Assembly: GCA_963712165.1 (NCBI GenBank)
Contig: CAVQGY010000002.1
Span: 930,001 to 994,000, forward strand
Origin: B10-G9 sp963712165
Lineage (GTDB): Bacteria; Chloroflexota; Anaerolineae; Anaerolineales; UBA11858
DNA: 64,000 bases
Direction of reading: 5' to 3'
This document shows positions 53,300 through 62,194 of the stretch, piece after piece. Numbering within the stretch: the stretch's first letter is position 1; the number at the start of each line of letters is the position of its first letter. The notes beneath the pieces are model-generated. The model was not told where the DNA came from. It ran no database searches and was given only the letters and a program-made list of their open reading frames with translations. Made by a program: the position numbers and the translations under genes.

Positions 53300-54664
53300 G
53301 TGACCAAAGATCTGCGCAGTTTTCTTGATTTCTTACGGCAGGAACATCCAGACGAGATTCTGGAGATCAAGGGCCAGGTGGATCTGGAATACGATATGAC
53401 AACCATTGTCGCAGAGCTGGAAAAGAAAGCTAAATTTCCGCTGCTTTTCTTCAAGGATGTGAAAGGCTATCCCTACCCGGTGGTCGTGAACACATTCGCC
53501 AGCCGCCGAAGGATCGGTTATGGGATCGGGCTGGAGGAAAAGGATTTGATCTCCGGCTGGAAGGACCGTTCGGGTGGCCGGATACCACCCAAAATCGTTA
53601 ACGATGCTCCTGTGAAAGAGGTCATATGTCTCGGGAAGGATATCAACCTCAATCAATATCCTATCCCGATCCATTTTGAGATTGATAGCGACCGCTTTAT
53701 CACTGGAGGTGTGGTGATTGCCAAGGATCCCGACACCGGCGTAGGGAATCTGAACTTTACCAGGTTGCAGATCCATGGACCGAGCACACTAGGCGCCAGT
53801 TTGCATTCGAGAGGAGATTTATGGGATTTCCAGCGCAGGCAAAGTGAAAGGGGGAAGCCGCTCGAGGTCGCTATAGCCATCGGAGTTCATCCGGCTATTT
53901 CAGTAGCTGGTGCAACCAACCTGCCCATAACTGAGGATGAAATGGAGTTGGCCGGAGCCTTGATGGATGAGAGTGTCCAGGTCGTGGCGGCGGAAACGGT
54001 TGATTTGATGGTTCCAGCTCAAGCGGAAATGATCATTGAGGGGAAGATCTTGCCTGATACTTTCAAGGACGAGGGACCGCTGGGAGAATATACCGGCTAT
54101 GCCTCCAGCCGCTCGACCAGGAATGTGATTGAGGTCAGCGCAATCACGCACCGGAAGGACCTCATCTACCAGGATATTGTCCCCGGCGCATCCGCAGAGC
54201 ACCTCAATCTTAGCAAGGTTTCCCGGATCCCCCGGACATATGATGTTGTCAAACAAGCCTTTCCCAATCTGGTTGATCTTAACTACCCCATGTCAGGAAC
54301 ACATTACCACTGCTATTTCTCACTAAAGCAGAACATTGAGGGGCAGGCAAAACAAATCATGATGCTCATCTTTGGCCTGGATCCTTACCTGAAGCATATC
54401 ATCGCTGTTGACAGCGATGTGGATGTCTACGATGAGAAGCAGGTTCTGTGGGCTTTGGCAACCCGATTCCAGGCAGACCGGGATCTATTTGTGGTCTCCT
54501 CGCTGCCAGCCAACCTACTGGATCCTTCCATGGAAGGGAATGTGGGAGCCAAGATGGGGTTGGATGCTACGATGAGCCTGAATACACCTGCAATCCCGAT
54601 CAAGATCAGTCAGGAATCTATCCAAAAAACCAAAAAACTGATCAAAGACCTGGGTCTGGATTGA
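53300..54664 (+). CDS. UbiD-family prenyl-FMN-dependent decarboxylase
   Basis: 454 aa from the GTG at 53300 with AGGAGG eight bases upstream, giving the usual UbiD N-terminus (TKDLRSFLDFLRQEHPDEIL). A longer frame to ATG 53213 is less likely. The catalytic prFMN region DEGPLGEYTGYASSRS is intact, with the E-x4-E pattern and the following Arg. AGATNLPITEDEMELAGAL is the conserved earlier block. The family decarboxylates or carboxylates aromatic and unsaturated acids. UbiX and an LpdD-like protein in the same cluster match the BCD-type hydroxyarylic acid decarboxylases. Confidence 0.92.
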   Translation: MTKDLRSFLDFLRQEHPDEILEIKGQVDLEYDMTTIVAELEKKAKFPLLFFKDVKGYPYPVVVNTFASRRRIGYGIGLEEKDLISGWKDRSGGRIPPKIVNDAPVKEVICLGKDINLNQYPIPIHFEIDSDRFITGGVVIAKDPDTGVGNLNFTRLQIHGPSTLGASLHSRGDLWDFQRRQSERGKPLEVAIAIGVHPAISVAGATNLPITEDEMELAGALMDESVQVVAAETVDLMVPAQAEMIIEGKILPDTFKDEGPLGEYTGYASSRSTRNVIEVSAITHRKDLIYQDIVPGASAEHLNLSKVSRIPRTYDVVKQAFPNLVDLNYPMSGTHYHCYFSLKQNIEGQAKQIMMLIFGLDPYLKHIIAVDSDVDVYDEKQVLWALATRFQADRDLFVVSSLPANLLDPSMEGNVGAKMGLDATMSLNTPAIPIKISQESIQKTKKLIKDLGLD

Positions 54665-54803
54665 AGGATTGGGACCTGATAGCAGCTGAAATGGCTGGAA
54701 TGATCCAGGCAGGGGGTGTAGACACCCTCAGAGATATATCCAGTAGAAGAGCAGGACTCACTGCATTAATATTGTAACCACTGCGTCATGGAGTAGTTAG
54801 ATT

Positions 54804-56633
54804 ATGAAAGCATTATCGATCGATCTGACATCTGGTGTGATCACAGAAGTGTCCATCCCACCGGAGAGCGTTCGGGACTACCTGGGAGGTAGAGGCCTGG
54901 GCATCAAATACCTGCACGACCATCTTCCAGAGAATACCGACCCCTTAGGGCCAGAAAACATCCTTGGTTTATGGACCAGCCCCTTGATGGGCACAGGGGC
55001 TATTTCCATGGTAAAGCTCTGCGGGGTCACGAAATCCCCCCTGACAGGGACGATCTTGATGAGCCTGATGGGCGGATATTTCGGCCCCGAGCTGCGTTAT
55101 GCCGGGGTGGATGGGTTGATATTTCATGGCAGATCCGAAAAGCCTGTCTATTTGCTGGTAAAGGATGGGGAGGCGGAGCTCAGGCCGGCTGAGGAACTAT
55201 GGGGAATGACTACCCGGGAAACCGCTGAGAAGATCACCGCGGACCTGGATTTGAAGCGGATCCAGATTGCCAGTATCGGTCCCGCAGGTGAGAATCTGGT
55301 CTCATTCGCGTCTATTATGCATGAAGGTGATGCTATGGGGAGGGGCGGGATCGGAGCTGTGATGGGCTCGAAGAACTTGAAAGCTATTGCAGCCAGCGGG
55401 AAGGCAAGGCCGGATCTTGCGGATCCCGATCGGTACCAGGAGGTAGTTAAGAGAATTGCCCGTGTTTATGCGGAATCGGAAGCCATTGCCCTTTTCGGCA
55501 GCACAGGTACAACCCAGCACGTGGATGGCTTGAATCTAAAACATATGTATCCAACCCGGAATTTCCAGGAGGGAAGATTCGATAATTACCAGCAGGTTAA
55601 TGCGGATGCACTGTACGACAAATATGTTCAAAAACGCGTTACCTGCCAGGGCTGCGCAGTCCGCTGCCGGCGGATCTCATCAATTAAAGAAGGCCCTTAT
55701 GCTGGAACGGAAACCGAAGGACCGGAATATGAAACACTGTGGGGTTTTGGAGGTTTATGCGGTAATGATTCTCTGGATGCGATCATCGAGGCCAATGAAA
55801 TTTGCCTGGAATACGGCATGGATACAATATCCGCTGCAGCGGTGATTTCTTTTGCCATGGAATGTTATGAAAAAGGGGTGATTTCCACCAGAGAGACAGG
55901 TGGAATCAAACTAGAATTTGGTAACCAGCAGGCCATGATTCAGCTCCTGCATCAGATGGGCAGGAAAGAAGGCTTTGGGGCGATCCTGGCTGATGGGTCT
56001 AAACGAGCGGCGGAGTGGATCGGGGAAAATGCGGGAGAATATGCCATGCAAGTCAAGGGATTGGAACTGGCCGGGTATGATCCCCGAAATGCTAAAGGGA
56101 TGGCCCTGGGTTATGCGACTTCACCGCGGGGCGGCTGCCATGAGAGGGGCTATTTGACGGTAGAGACTGTGGGTTTCCCACCTGGCGTGGACCGCCTGGC
56201 TTATGAAGGAAAGGGCGATCTGGTAAAGGAAGCCCAGGATATGGTCGCCGTGAAAGATTCCCTTTCATTCTGTGTGCTCTCCAGTGCCTGTACGAGCCTG
56301 GCAGACCTTGCGGAGCTTTTCTCGGCAGCGACTGGTTTTGAATTATCACCCACTGATCTACTTCAAGCTGGAGAAAGGATCAATAATGTGGAGCGACTTT
56401 TTAATATTCGGGAGGGTTTTACCCGAGCAGATGACAACCTGCCCCGGCGCTTCTTGAAAGACCCCATCTCGGATAATCAGGGCAATCCCCAGACTGTCGA
56501 TCTGGATAGGCTGCTGGACATGTATTATCTGTCCCGGGGATGGGATTCAGAAGGGCATCCCCTTCCTGAAACCCTGGAGAGGCTGGCTCTGGGAACCGGG
56601 GCCAGTCCGGGGACAGCGCTGGCGAACCAGTAA
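54804..56633 (+). CDS. Aldehyde:ferredoxin oxidoreductase family, copy 2
   Basis: 609 aa. N-terminal YLGGRGLGIKYLH, KSPLTGTILMSLMGG and GRGGIGAVMGSKNLKA pterin/metal blocks, [4Fe-4S] ligands Cys281, Cys284 and Cys288 in CQGCAVRC, and Cys490 in DSLSFCVL. It is clearly diverged from copy 1 (CFACPIRC) and lies between UbiD and UbiX, so copies 1 and 2 are unlikely to be a recent duplication. Same overall length and fold as the family. The aldehyde or acid substrate is unknown. Confidence 0.93.
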   Translation: MKALSIDLTSGVITEVSIPPESVRDYLGGRGLGIKYLHDHLPENTDPLGPENILGLWTSPLMGTGAISMVKLCGVTKSPLTGTILMSLMGGYFGPELRYAGVDGLIFHGRSEKPVYLLVKDGEAELRPAEELWGMTTRETAEKITADLDLKRIQIASIGPAGENLVSFASIMHEGDAMGRGGIGAVMGSKNLKAIAASGKARPDLADPDRYQEVVKRIARVYAESEAIALFGSTGTTQHVDGLNLKHMYPTRNFQEGRFDNYQQVNADALYDKYVQKRVTCQGCAVRCRRISSIKEGPYAGTETEGPEYETLWGFGGLCGNDSLDAIIEANEICLEYGMDTISAAAVISFAMECYEKGVISTRETGGIKLEFGNQQAMIQLLHQMGRKEGFGAILADGSKRAAEWIGENAGEYAMQVKGLELAGYDPRNAKGMALGYATSPRGGCHERGYLTVETVGFPPGVDRLAYEGKGDLVKEAQDMVAVKDSLSFCVLSSACTSLADLAELFSAATGFELSPTDLLQAGERINNVERLFNIREGFTRADDNLPRRFLKDPISDNQGNPQTVDLDRLLDMYYLSRGWDSEGHPLPETLERLALGTGASPGTALANQ

Positions 56634-56651
56634 ATCAAGGTGGTGTTGGTT

Positions 56652-57236
56652 ATGAAGAGAGTCATTATCGGTATCTCAGGAGCTTCGGGGGCGATCTATG
56701 GTATCAGGGCGCTGGAAATCCTCAAAGACGATCCGGATATTGAAACCCATTTGATCCTCTCTGATGCAGGCAAATTAACCCTGAAGATCGAGACAGACTG
56801 GCAGGTCAGGGATGTCCAGGCGCTGGCTTCTGTCAGCTATGCAGAGAAAGAGATCGGGGCAGTGATCGCCAGCGGGTCATTCCAGACAGTGGGTATGCTG
56901 ATTGCGCCCTGCTCGATCAAGACCCTGTCAGCCATAGCAAATTCCTACGCGGATAACCTGCTGATCAGGGCGGCGGATGTTCAGCTCAAGGAAGGGCGAC
57001 CTGTTGTGTTAATGGTCCGCGAAACCCCGCTGCACCCCGGACATATCCGGCTGATGGAATTGGCGGCTGCCAATGGCGCGGTGATCTTTCCGCCGGTCCC
57101 TGCTTTTTACAGCCGGCCTCAAACAGTGGATGAGATCATCAGCGCTACAGTTGGGCGGGCTCTGAGCCGTTTGGGCATAGAGAACCCAGCTTATCCCCGT
57201 TGGGATGGGGAGGTGCCCGGTGGAAAGGATTATTAA
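56652..57236 (+). CDS. ubiX: UbiX flavin prenyltransferase
   Basis: 194 aa from the ATG at 56652 (a start at 56640 is possible). N-terminal KRVIIGISGASGAIYGIRAL, FMN phosphate site; GSFQTVGMLIAPCSIKTLSAIA, and the C-terminal block LVVLMVRETPLHPGH are diagnostic. It makes prenylated FMN for UbiD enzymes. Its product thus serves the decarboxylase encoded two genes upstream. The end overlaps the LpdD-like gene by 17 bases. Confidence 0.95.
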   Translation: MKRVIIGISGASGAIYGIRALEILKDDPDIETHLILSDAGKLTLKIETDWQVRDVQALASVSYAEKEIGAVIASGSFQTVGMLIAPCSIKTLSAIANSYADNLLIRAADVQLKEGRPVVLMVRETPLHPGHIRLMELAAANGAVIFPPVPAFYSRPQTVDEIISATVGRALSRLGIENPAYPRWDGEVPGGKDY

Positions 57237-57618
57237 GACCAGGACCATTCAGGATCAGGGACGGGAATACCGGATCCAGGCCGAGGTCCTGTTCAGCGGC
57301 CGGGATATATGTGTTGTTATCTGCGGGGGAGATCGGCCCCATATTGGCGCCGTCGCCCTGGGATCGATGGCAGAAAGCCCCAATGATCCTCAAAGGCGGT
57401 CTGCAACACCTTCCGTGATCGCTGTTCCAGGACATAAGGAATATCACCTGGCCCTGGCGGCGGCGGAACAACTTTCAAAGGCGCTTGACCGAACCGTGGT
57501 GGTCTCGGTGGGGATTCACATTGATGGCATCACCCCCGGGCTGATCAACAAGGTTGAAGAGGAGTTCCATTTTTTGGTCGCTGATCTGGTGGAGGCTATC
57601 TCCAAGAATAGTATGTGA
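57220..57618 (+). CDS. LpdD-like prenylated-flavin chaperone / decarboxylase D subunit
   Basis: 132 aa from the GTG at 57220, seven bases after GGGGAGG; an ATG at 57205 is also in frame. The fold resembles the small D subunit of gallate/vanillate-type decarboxylases (LpdD), with DICVVICGGDRPHIGAVA, IAVPGHKEYHLA and VVSVGIHIDGITP. Such proteins help load prFMN into UbiD decarboxylases. UbiX, this gene and UbiD form the standard B-D-C set, here interleaved with AORs. Confidence 0.85.
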   Translation: MERIIKTRTIQDQGREYRIQAEVLFSGRDICVVICGGDRPHIGAVALGSMAESPNDPQRRSATPSVIAVPGHKEYHLALAAAEQLSKALDRTVVVSVGIHIDGITPGLINKVEEEFHFLVADLVEAISKNSM

Positions 57619-57671
57619 TAAAGGATCAGTCAGATATTGGATTTACAGCAGATTAATTGACGAGGAAAAGG

Positions 57672-59375
57672 ATGATGGAGATTTGGCGAATTGATGTGGC
57701 GGAGGGGAAATTTACCCGGGAACCAGCACCTGAGAACTGGATGAGATTGGGAGGGCGAGCGCTGTCTGCCCAGATCCTGGTGGATGAGGTTCCGCCAGCA
57801 TGTGATCCCTTAGGCGAGGAGAATAAGCTCATCTTCGCCCCGGGGCTGCTGGTTGGCCATCGGCTCAGTTCTTGTGATCGAATCTCGATTGGGGGAAAAA
57901 GCCCCCTCACCGGCGGAATTAAAGAGTCAAATGCAGGAGGGAGGACTGGATTCGAGCTGACCCAACTCGGCATTAAGGCATTGATCATCGAAGGCCAGCC
58001 CCGGGAAGAAGGGCTGCGCTTGATCCATCTCTCCTCAAAAGGGGTAAGGTTCGAAGATGCTGGAGAGCTCTCAAAACTTGGAGTTTATGAGACAGCTGCC
58101 CGTTTATTGGAACGCTACGGGAAACGAGTCGCGATCTCACTGATCGGCCCGGGAGCGGAGTATGGACTGATCTCAGCCGGGATCCAAAATGTCGATAAGG
58201 ATGGTATTCCTTCGCGCATCGCCGCCCGAGGCGGACTGGGTGCTGTATTCCATTCAAAAGGGATCAAGGCAATCATCATCGACTCTGCGGGAGGTGGTAA
58301 GCCGAAATTGGCGGATGAGGGCGCTTTCCGGGCAGCCCAACAGGTCTACAACAAAGCGCTGATGAGCCACCCTCAGACGCAGACTTACGCCGATTACGGA
58401 ACGGCGGCTATGACCAGCATGTGCAACTCTTACGGTGCCCTGCCAACCCGGAATTTTTCTACAGGGCAATTCGAAAACGCTGAACTACTGTCCGGGGAGT
58501 ATATGCGTGAACTTTTATTGGAGCGCGGGGGCCAAAGCGAAACGACCCATGCTTGCATGAGCGGCTGCGTGATCCGCTGCTCGAATGTCTTCGGTGGATC
58601 AGATGGAAAGTCAATTGTCTCTCCCCTGGAGTATGAGACTATTGGACTTATGGGGTCCAACCTGGGGATTGATGATCTGGATGCTGTGGCGCGATTGAAC
58701 TGGGAAGCCAATGACCTCGGGCTGGATTCAATCGAGTTAGGCGCTGCCCTGGGGGTGGCAGCTGAGGCGGGGCTGATGGATTTTGGCGATGGAGACCGAG
58801 CCCTGGAACTGGTAGAAGAAATCCGTGCAAATACTCCGCTGGGGAGGATCATTGGTAGTGGTGCTGATGCTGTTGGCAAGGAATATAGCGTTAAGCGGAT
58901 CCCGACTGTCAAGGGGCAGGCCATGTCTGCCTATGATCCCCGGGCGATCAAGGGTACCGGTGTGACCTACGCCACCTCTCCCCAAGGAGCGGACCATACA
59001 GCTGGGCTGACGATCCGGGCAGATGTCGATCATACCGATCCCGAAGGACAGGCCAAACTATCACGCGACGCCCAGATCAAAATGGCCGGGTATGACTCTC
59101 TGGGAGCCTGCCTCTTTGCCGGATTTGGATATGCCGTATCTGCCAGGAGCATTCCAGACTTATTAAATGCCCGTTATGGATGGCAGGTTGATGAAGAGAT
59201 CCTGCTGGAGCTGGGTCGAACCACCCTGAAGCTGGAGCGGGAATTCAATAGTGGAGCAGGTTTTACAGCGGCGGATGACCGAGTCCCGTTATGGATGACG
59301 GAGGAACCGCTCTCTCCTTCCAATGCCGTCTTTGACGTGCCTGGGGAGGACCTGGATTCCCTATTTGACTGGTAG
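57672..59375 (+). CDS. Aldehyde:ferredoxin oxidoreductase family, copy 3 (divergent)
   Basis: 567 aa from the ATG at 57672 (57675 also possible) after GAGGAAAAGG. AOR blocks are LGGRALSAQILVDEVPP, GGKSPLTGGIKESNAGG and RGGLGAVFHSKGIKA. The iron-sulfur ligands are Cys295, Cys299 and Cys303 in CMSGCVIRC, spaced C-x3-C-x3-C, not the C-x2-C-x3-C of copies 1 and 2; the fourth is Cys480 in DSLGACLF. Some AOR relatives carry this spacing, so it is a subfamily mark rather than a defect. Last gene of the AOR/UbiD cluster. Confidence 0.92.
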   Translation: MMEIWRIDVAEGKFTREPAPENWMRLGGRALSAQILVDEVPPACDPLGEENKLIFAPGLLVGHRLSSCDRISIGGKSPLTGGIKESNAGGRTGFELTQLGIKALIIEGQPREEGLRLIHLSSKGVRFEDAGELSKLGVYETAARLLERYGKRVAISLIGPGAEYGLISAGIQNVDKDGIPSRIAARGGLGAVFHSKGIKAIIIDSAGGGKPKLADEGAFRAAQQVYNKALMSHPQTQTYADYGTAAMTSMCNSYGALPTRNFSTGQFENAELLSGEYMRELLLERGGQSETTHACMSGCVIRCSNVFGGSDGKSIVSPLEYETIGLMGSNLGIDDLDAVARLNWEANDLGLDSIELGAALGVAAEAGLMDFGDGDRALELVEEIRANTPLGRIIGSGADAVGKEYSVKRIPTVKGQAMSAYDPRAIKGTGVTYATSPQGADHTAGLTIRADVDHTDPEGQAKLSRDAQIKMAGYDSLGACLFAGFGYAVSARSIPDLLNARYGWQVDEEILLELGRTTLKLEREFNSGAGFTAADDRVPLWMTEEPLSPSNAVFDVPGEDLDSLFDW

Positions 59376-59445
59376 TCTGAAGGTTAATTCGAGCAAGATT
59401 TTCGGGATAAATCCCCTCTACATGAGGTTCTTTTCAAGTTCTCCA

Positions 59446-61038
59446 TTATGATTTCATGATCTTCTGTGTTGCATACCAGCCTGTTAACATCGCAATCGGG
59501 ACGCCTGAAGGTGCATAGGCCCACTGGCCGGCCTGATAGATACCAGGAATGGGCGTCAATACGGATTTAGGGATGTCCTGCAGTGTATCGATCACCGGGA
59601 TATCGGTTTCAAAGGACCAGCCAGTAATTGCCCCCTCAGAACTGCCGGATACTTTGTTGATGGTCAAGGGCGTCGAAGAGTATTTTTTGATGACGTATTT
59701 ACTCAACTCAGGGTAAATTGTCTGGGAGAAAAGTTCAATGATCCGGTTATCCAGGTATCCTTTAAATTCATCATACCAGCCCGCGTTCTCCACTTTTGTG
59801 ATCAATTCATAGTCAAACAGGCAGCTGATCATTACACCTGTTTGCCCTGCGGGTGCCATTGAGGGATCCCTGAGGGCAGGGATGGAAACTTCAAAGGTGT
59901 TATTTTCACAAAAATCATTCAGCCAGGCCAGAACCTCTTTTTTGGATTTATTCGCGAACTCATCCAGAAGGGCTTCCCGATCTGCTCGATGGATCTCTCC
60001 CAATCCGCTTCTGGAAGGACTGTAAAACATATGTTCCCCTCCCCTGGATGCAAAGAAGGAAGGAGGTTTGTCTACAGTGATGAACATGATGAAAACAGAT
60101 TCAGCACCTTTGGATTGATGAACGTGTTCTTTTTCAGATTTAATATTCGCTGAGATCTCAGGATCCAATCCTGTTAGGTTGATATACCTGTAGAGCGTCT
60201 TCAGGTCTGCAGCCCAAATAAGATGATCATAATCGTAGCTATTGCCCGTTGAGTCTATGATCTTGTTTTCGGAGGGGATAACCTCTATGATTTGTGTATT
60301 GAGTCTTATCTTCCCACCCGAGTTTAGTATCTTCTCTTTGAGGAGTCTTGGTAAGGCACCTGTTCCCCCTTTTGGATAAAAATAATCGAGAAAAACATAA
60401 AAATACCCCATAGCAAAATGGGTGGGCGTGTTTCTGAAAAATAATTGTGTGATTATGTCGATCAAAGATTGATTATCACTGAAATCTGCTAAAAACTCTT
60501 CCATGGGCATCTGATATTTTTTCATTTTCCGCAGTGCCTTAAGGAATTGAAATGTCCAGGGGATCAGTTCTTTAAAAATGAATTTTCGATCACTCATCAC
60601 ATCGCCGAAATTCGGGTTGTCAAATTCATAAAGGATCCGGGTATATTCAGATAACTCCTGGATCACAGAAATGATCCTATCAATATCCTGGTGGCTGCCT
60701 GGATATAAGTCTTTCAGAAGCTGCTGATATTCTTTGATTGAATCCATCGATTCTACGGCAAACAAGTTTTCCTCAATTCCGATCGAGATCTTATTCCTCA
60801 GATATTCCCACTCAATTCCTAAATCCTTCAGCATGGGTTTTACCATGCCGGAATTCACGAATGCCCTGGGGCCGGTATCAAAAGCAAAGCCATTCTGATT
60901 AAATGTGCTTACCAATCCCCCGCAGTGGTCATTTTTGTCCAGAAGCAATACATCAACATTCTCTTTGGTTAGATATGCTGCGGCAGTCAGCCCGGCCATA
61001 CCTGCTCCTACAATGACGACTTTCCCAGTCTTTGTCAT
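59446..61038 (-). CDS. FAD-dependent oxidoreductase, CrtI/retinol-saturase-like
   Basis: 530 aa from the ATG at 61038 with GGGAGGA upstream; it overlaps the stop of the preceding SDR as ATGA. N-terminal dinucleotide motif VVIVGAGMAGLTAAAYL, DKNDHCGGLVSTF, then GGTGALPRLLKEKI and the C-terminal GQWAYAPSGVPIAMLTGW, as in phytoene desaturases and vertebrate-type retinol saturases. It would reduce or desaturate a long conjugated or isoprenoid substrate with FAD. The SDR partner suggests a two-step alcohol/alkene conversion. Substrate unknown. Confidence 0.87.
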   Translation of the reverse strand: MTKTGKVVIVGAGMAGLTAAAYLTKENVDVLLLDKNDHCGGLVSTFNQNGFAFDTGPRAFVNSGMVKPMLKDLGIEWEYLRNKISIGIEENLFAVESMDSIKEYQQLLKDLYPGSHQDIDRIISVIQELSEYTRILYEFDNPNFGDVMSDRKFIFKELIPWTFQFLKALRKMKKYQMPMEEFLADFSDNQSLIDIITQLFFRNTPTHFAMGYFYVFLDYFYPKGGTGALPRLLKEKILNSGGKIRLNTQIIEVIPSENKIIDSTGNSYDYDHLIWAADLKTLYRYINLTGLDPEISANIKSEKEHVHQSKGAESVFIMFITVDKPPSFFASRGGEHMFYSPSRSGLGEIHRADREALLDEFANKSKKEVLAWLNDFCENNTFEVSIPALRDPSMAPAGQTGVMISCLFDYELITKVENAGWYDEFKGYLDNRIIELFSQTIYPELSKYVIKKYSSTPLTINKVSGSSEGAITGWSFETDIPVIDTLQDIPKSVLTPIPGIYQAGQWAYAPSGVPIAMLTGWYATQKIMKS

Positions 61039-61976
61039 GTCTTCAATCCTCCCAGCACAAGACTTAAATCCCACAATTTTTCTGCTTCTTCTTCGTCCAG
61101 CGCTGGAGGTGCTGGGACTTCTTGCGTTGTGAGATTAAAGAATTTACCAGTAATATTTTCCACTTCCTTGTCAACACCTAGATAATAGAGCGCTTCAGCA
61201 GAGATCTCCGGGGACTTTGCCGTCGCATCAACGAAGTATCTCTTGGTGAGTTTATATAGCCCCTCATTATTAGAACCCATATTTGTCTTTACATTCCCGG
61301 GGTGCATGGCATTAATGGTTACCCCTGAATCAGAAAAGACATCCCTGAACTTCAACATGGAAAGCAGCTGGGCTGTTTTGGCGGATCCATAACTTTTTGA
61401 TCCGGTATAACGGCGGATGTGCCAATCCAGATCATCCAAACGCAAGCCCGTGATGGCAAATCTATGTCCCTCGGAATTCACATAAAGGATCCTGCCGCTT
61501 TGCTGTTGGATGAATTTCTCCTTGAGAAAGAAATTAATAATAAATGTGCTCAAGTAGATGGTTTGGAACATCATTTCAAGATTATCCACGGTTAGTATTC
61601 TGCGGGTATTATATACACCGGCATTATGGATCAATACGTCAATCTTTCTGTCCAGAGCAGATAATTCTTTTGCGATTGAATGTACATCTGCAATGCGAGT
61701 GAAATCCGCAATTAAATACCTGCAATCGACACCATACTGCTCTTTAACCAGATTGGATAATTGGATGGATTTGGTTTCATTCCTGTTGATGGAGAGGATA
61801 TCCGCTCCGTGGGAGGCATATTTTTTTACAGTTTCAAAGCCGATACCAGAGGTTGCGCCTGTAATCACCACCAAACGGCCCGGGAAGTCATCCTCGCAAA
61901 TATCCGGATCCAATTTCTCATTCCGTAAGAATTCCCGAAAATCTGACCATTCGTACTGCTTTAGATACTTATTCAA
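61035..61976 (-). CDS. SDR oxidoreductase, retinol-dehydrogenase-like
   Basis: 313 aa. After an N-terminal extension of about 32 residues (YLKQYEWSDFREFLRNEKLD) comes TGATSGIG, then NAG, a Ser block (ILYVNSEGHRF), and catalytic YGSAK. PGNVKTNMG and the long C-terminus are typical of retinol dehydrogenase/protochlorophyllide-reductase-like SDRs. It uses NAD(P) to interconvert an alcohol and carbonyl. Its stop overlaps the flavoprotein start by four bases, so the two enzymes are translationally coupled. Confidence 0.88.
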   Translation of the reverse strand: MNKYLKQYEWSDFREFLRNEKLDPDICEDDFPGRLVVITGATSGIGFETVKKYASHGADILSINRNETKSIQLSNLVKEQYGVDCRYLIADFTRIADVHSIAKELSALDRKIDVLIHNAGVYNTRRILTVDNLEMMFQTIYLSTFIINFFLKEKFIQQQSGRILYVNSEGHRFAITGLRLDDLDWHIRRYTGSKSYGSAKTAQLLSMLKFRDVFSDSGVTINAMHPGNVKTNMGSNNEGLYKLTKRYFVDATAKSPEISAEALYYLGVDKEVENITGKFFNLTTQEVPAPPALDEEEAEKLWDLSLVLGGLKT

Positions 61977-62194
61977 CTCTCCTCCAATAGAGAAGTCCAG
62001 TATATTTCTAGGAGATTATAAATTGGGAATCACCTTTAAAAACATTGATTGTCTGGTAGGGTTACTTATTGTACTGTATTCTAATTCAGGTATCTGTCTT
62101 TATGGTAGGGTTATGTCAAGAAATGACAAAGCCTCTCTGGTTAGGAACTGATCCCGGTCCAGTTTGTGGGAAGAAAAGGGAGAGCGGGTGCCCG

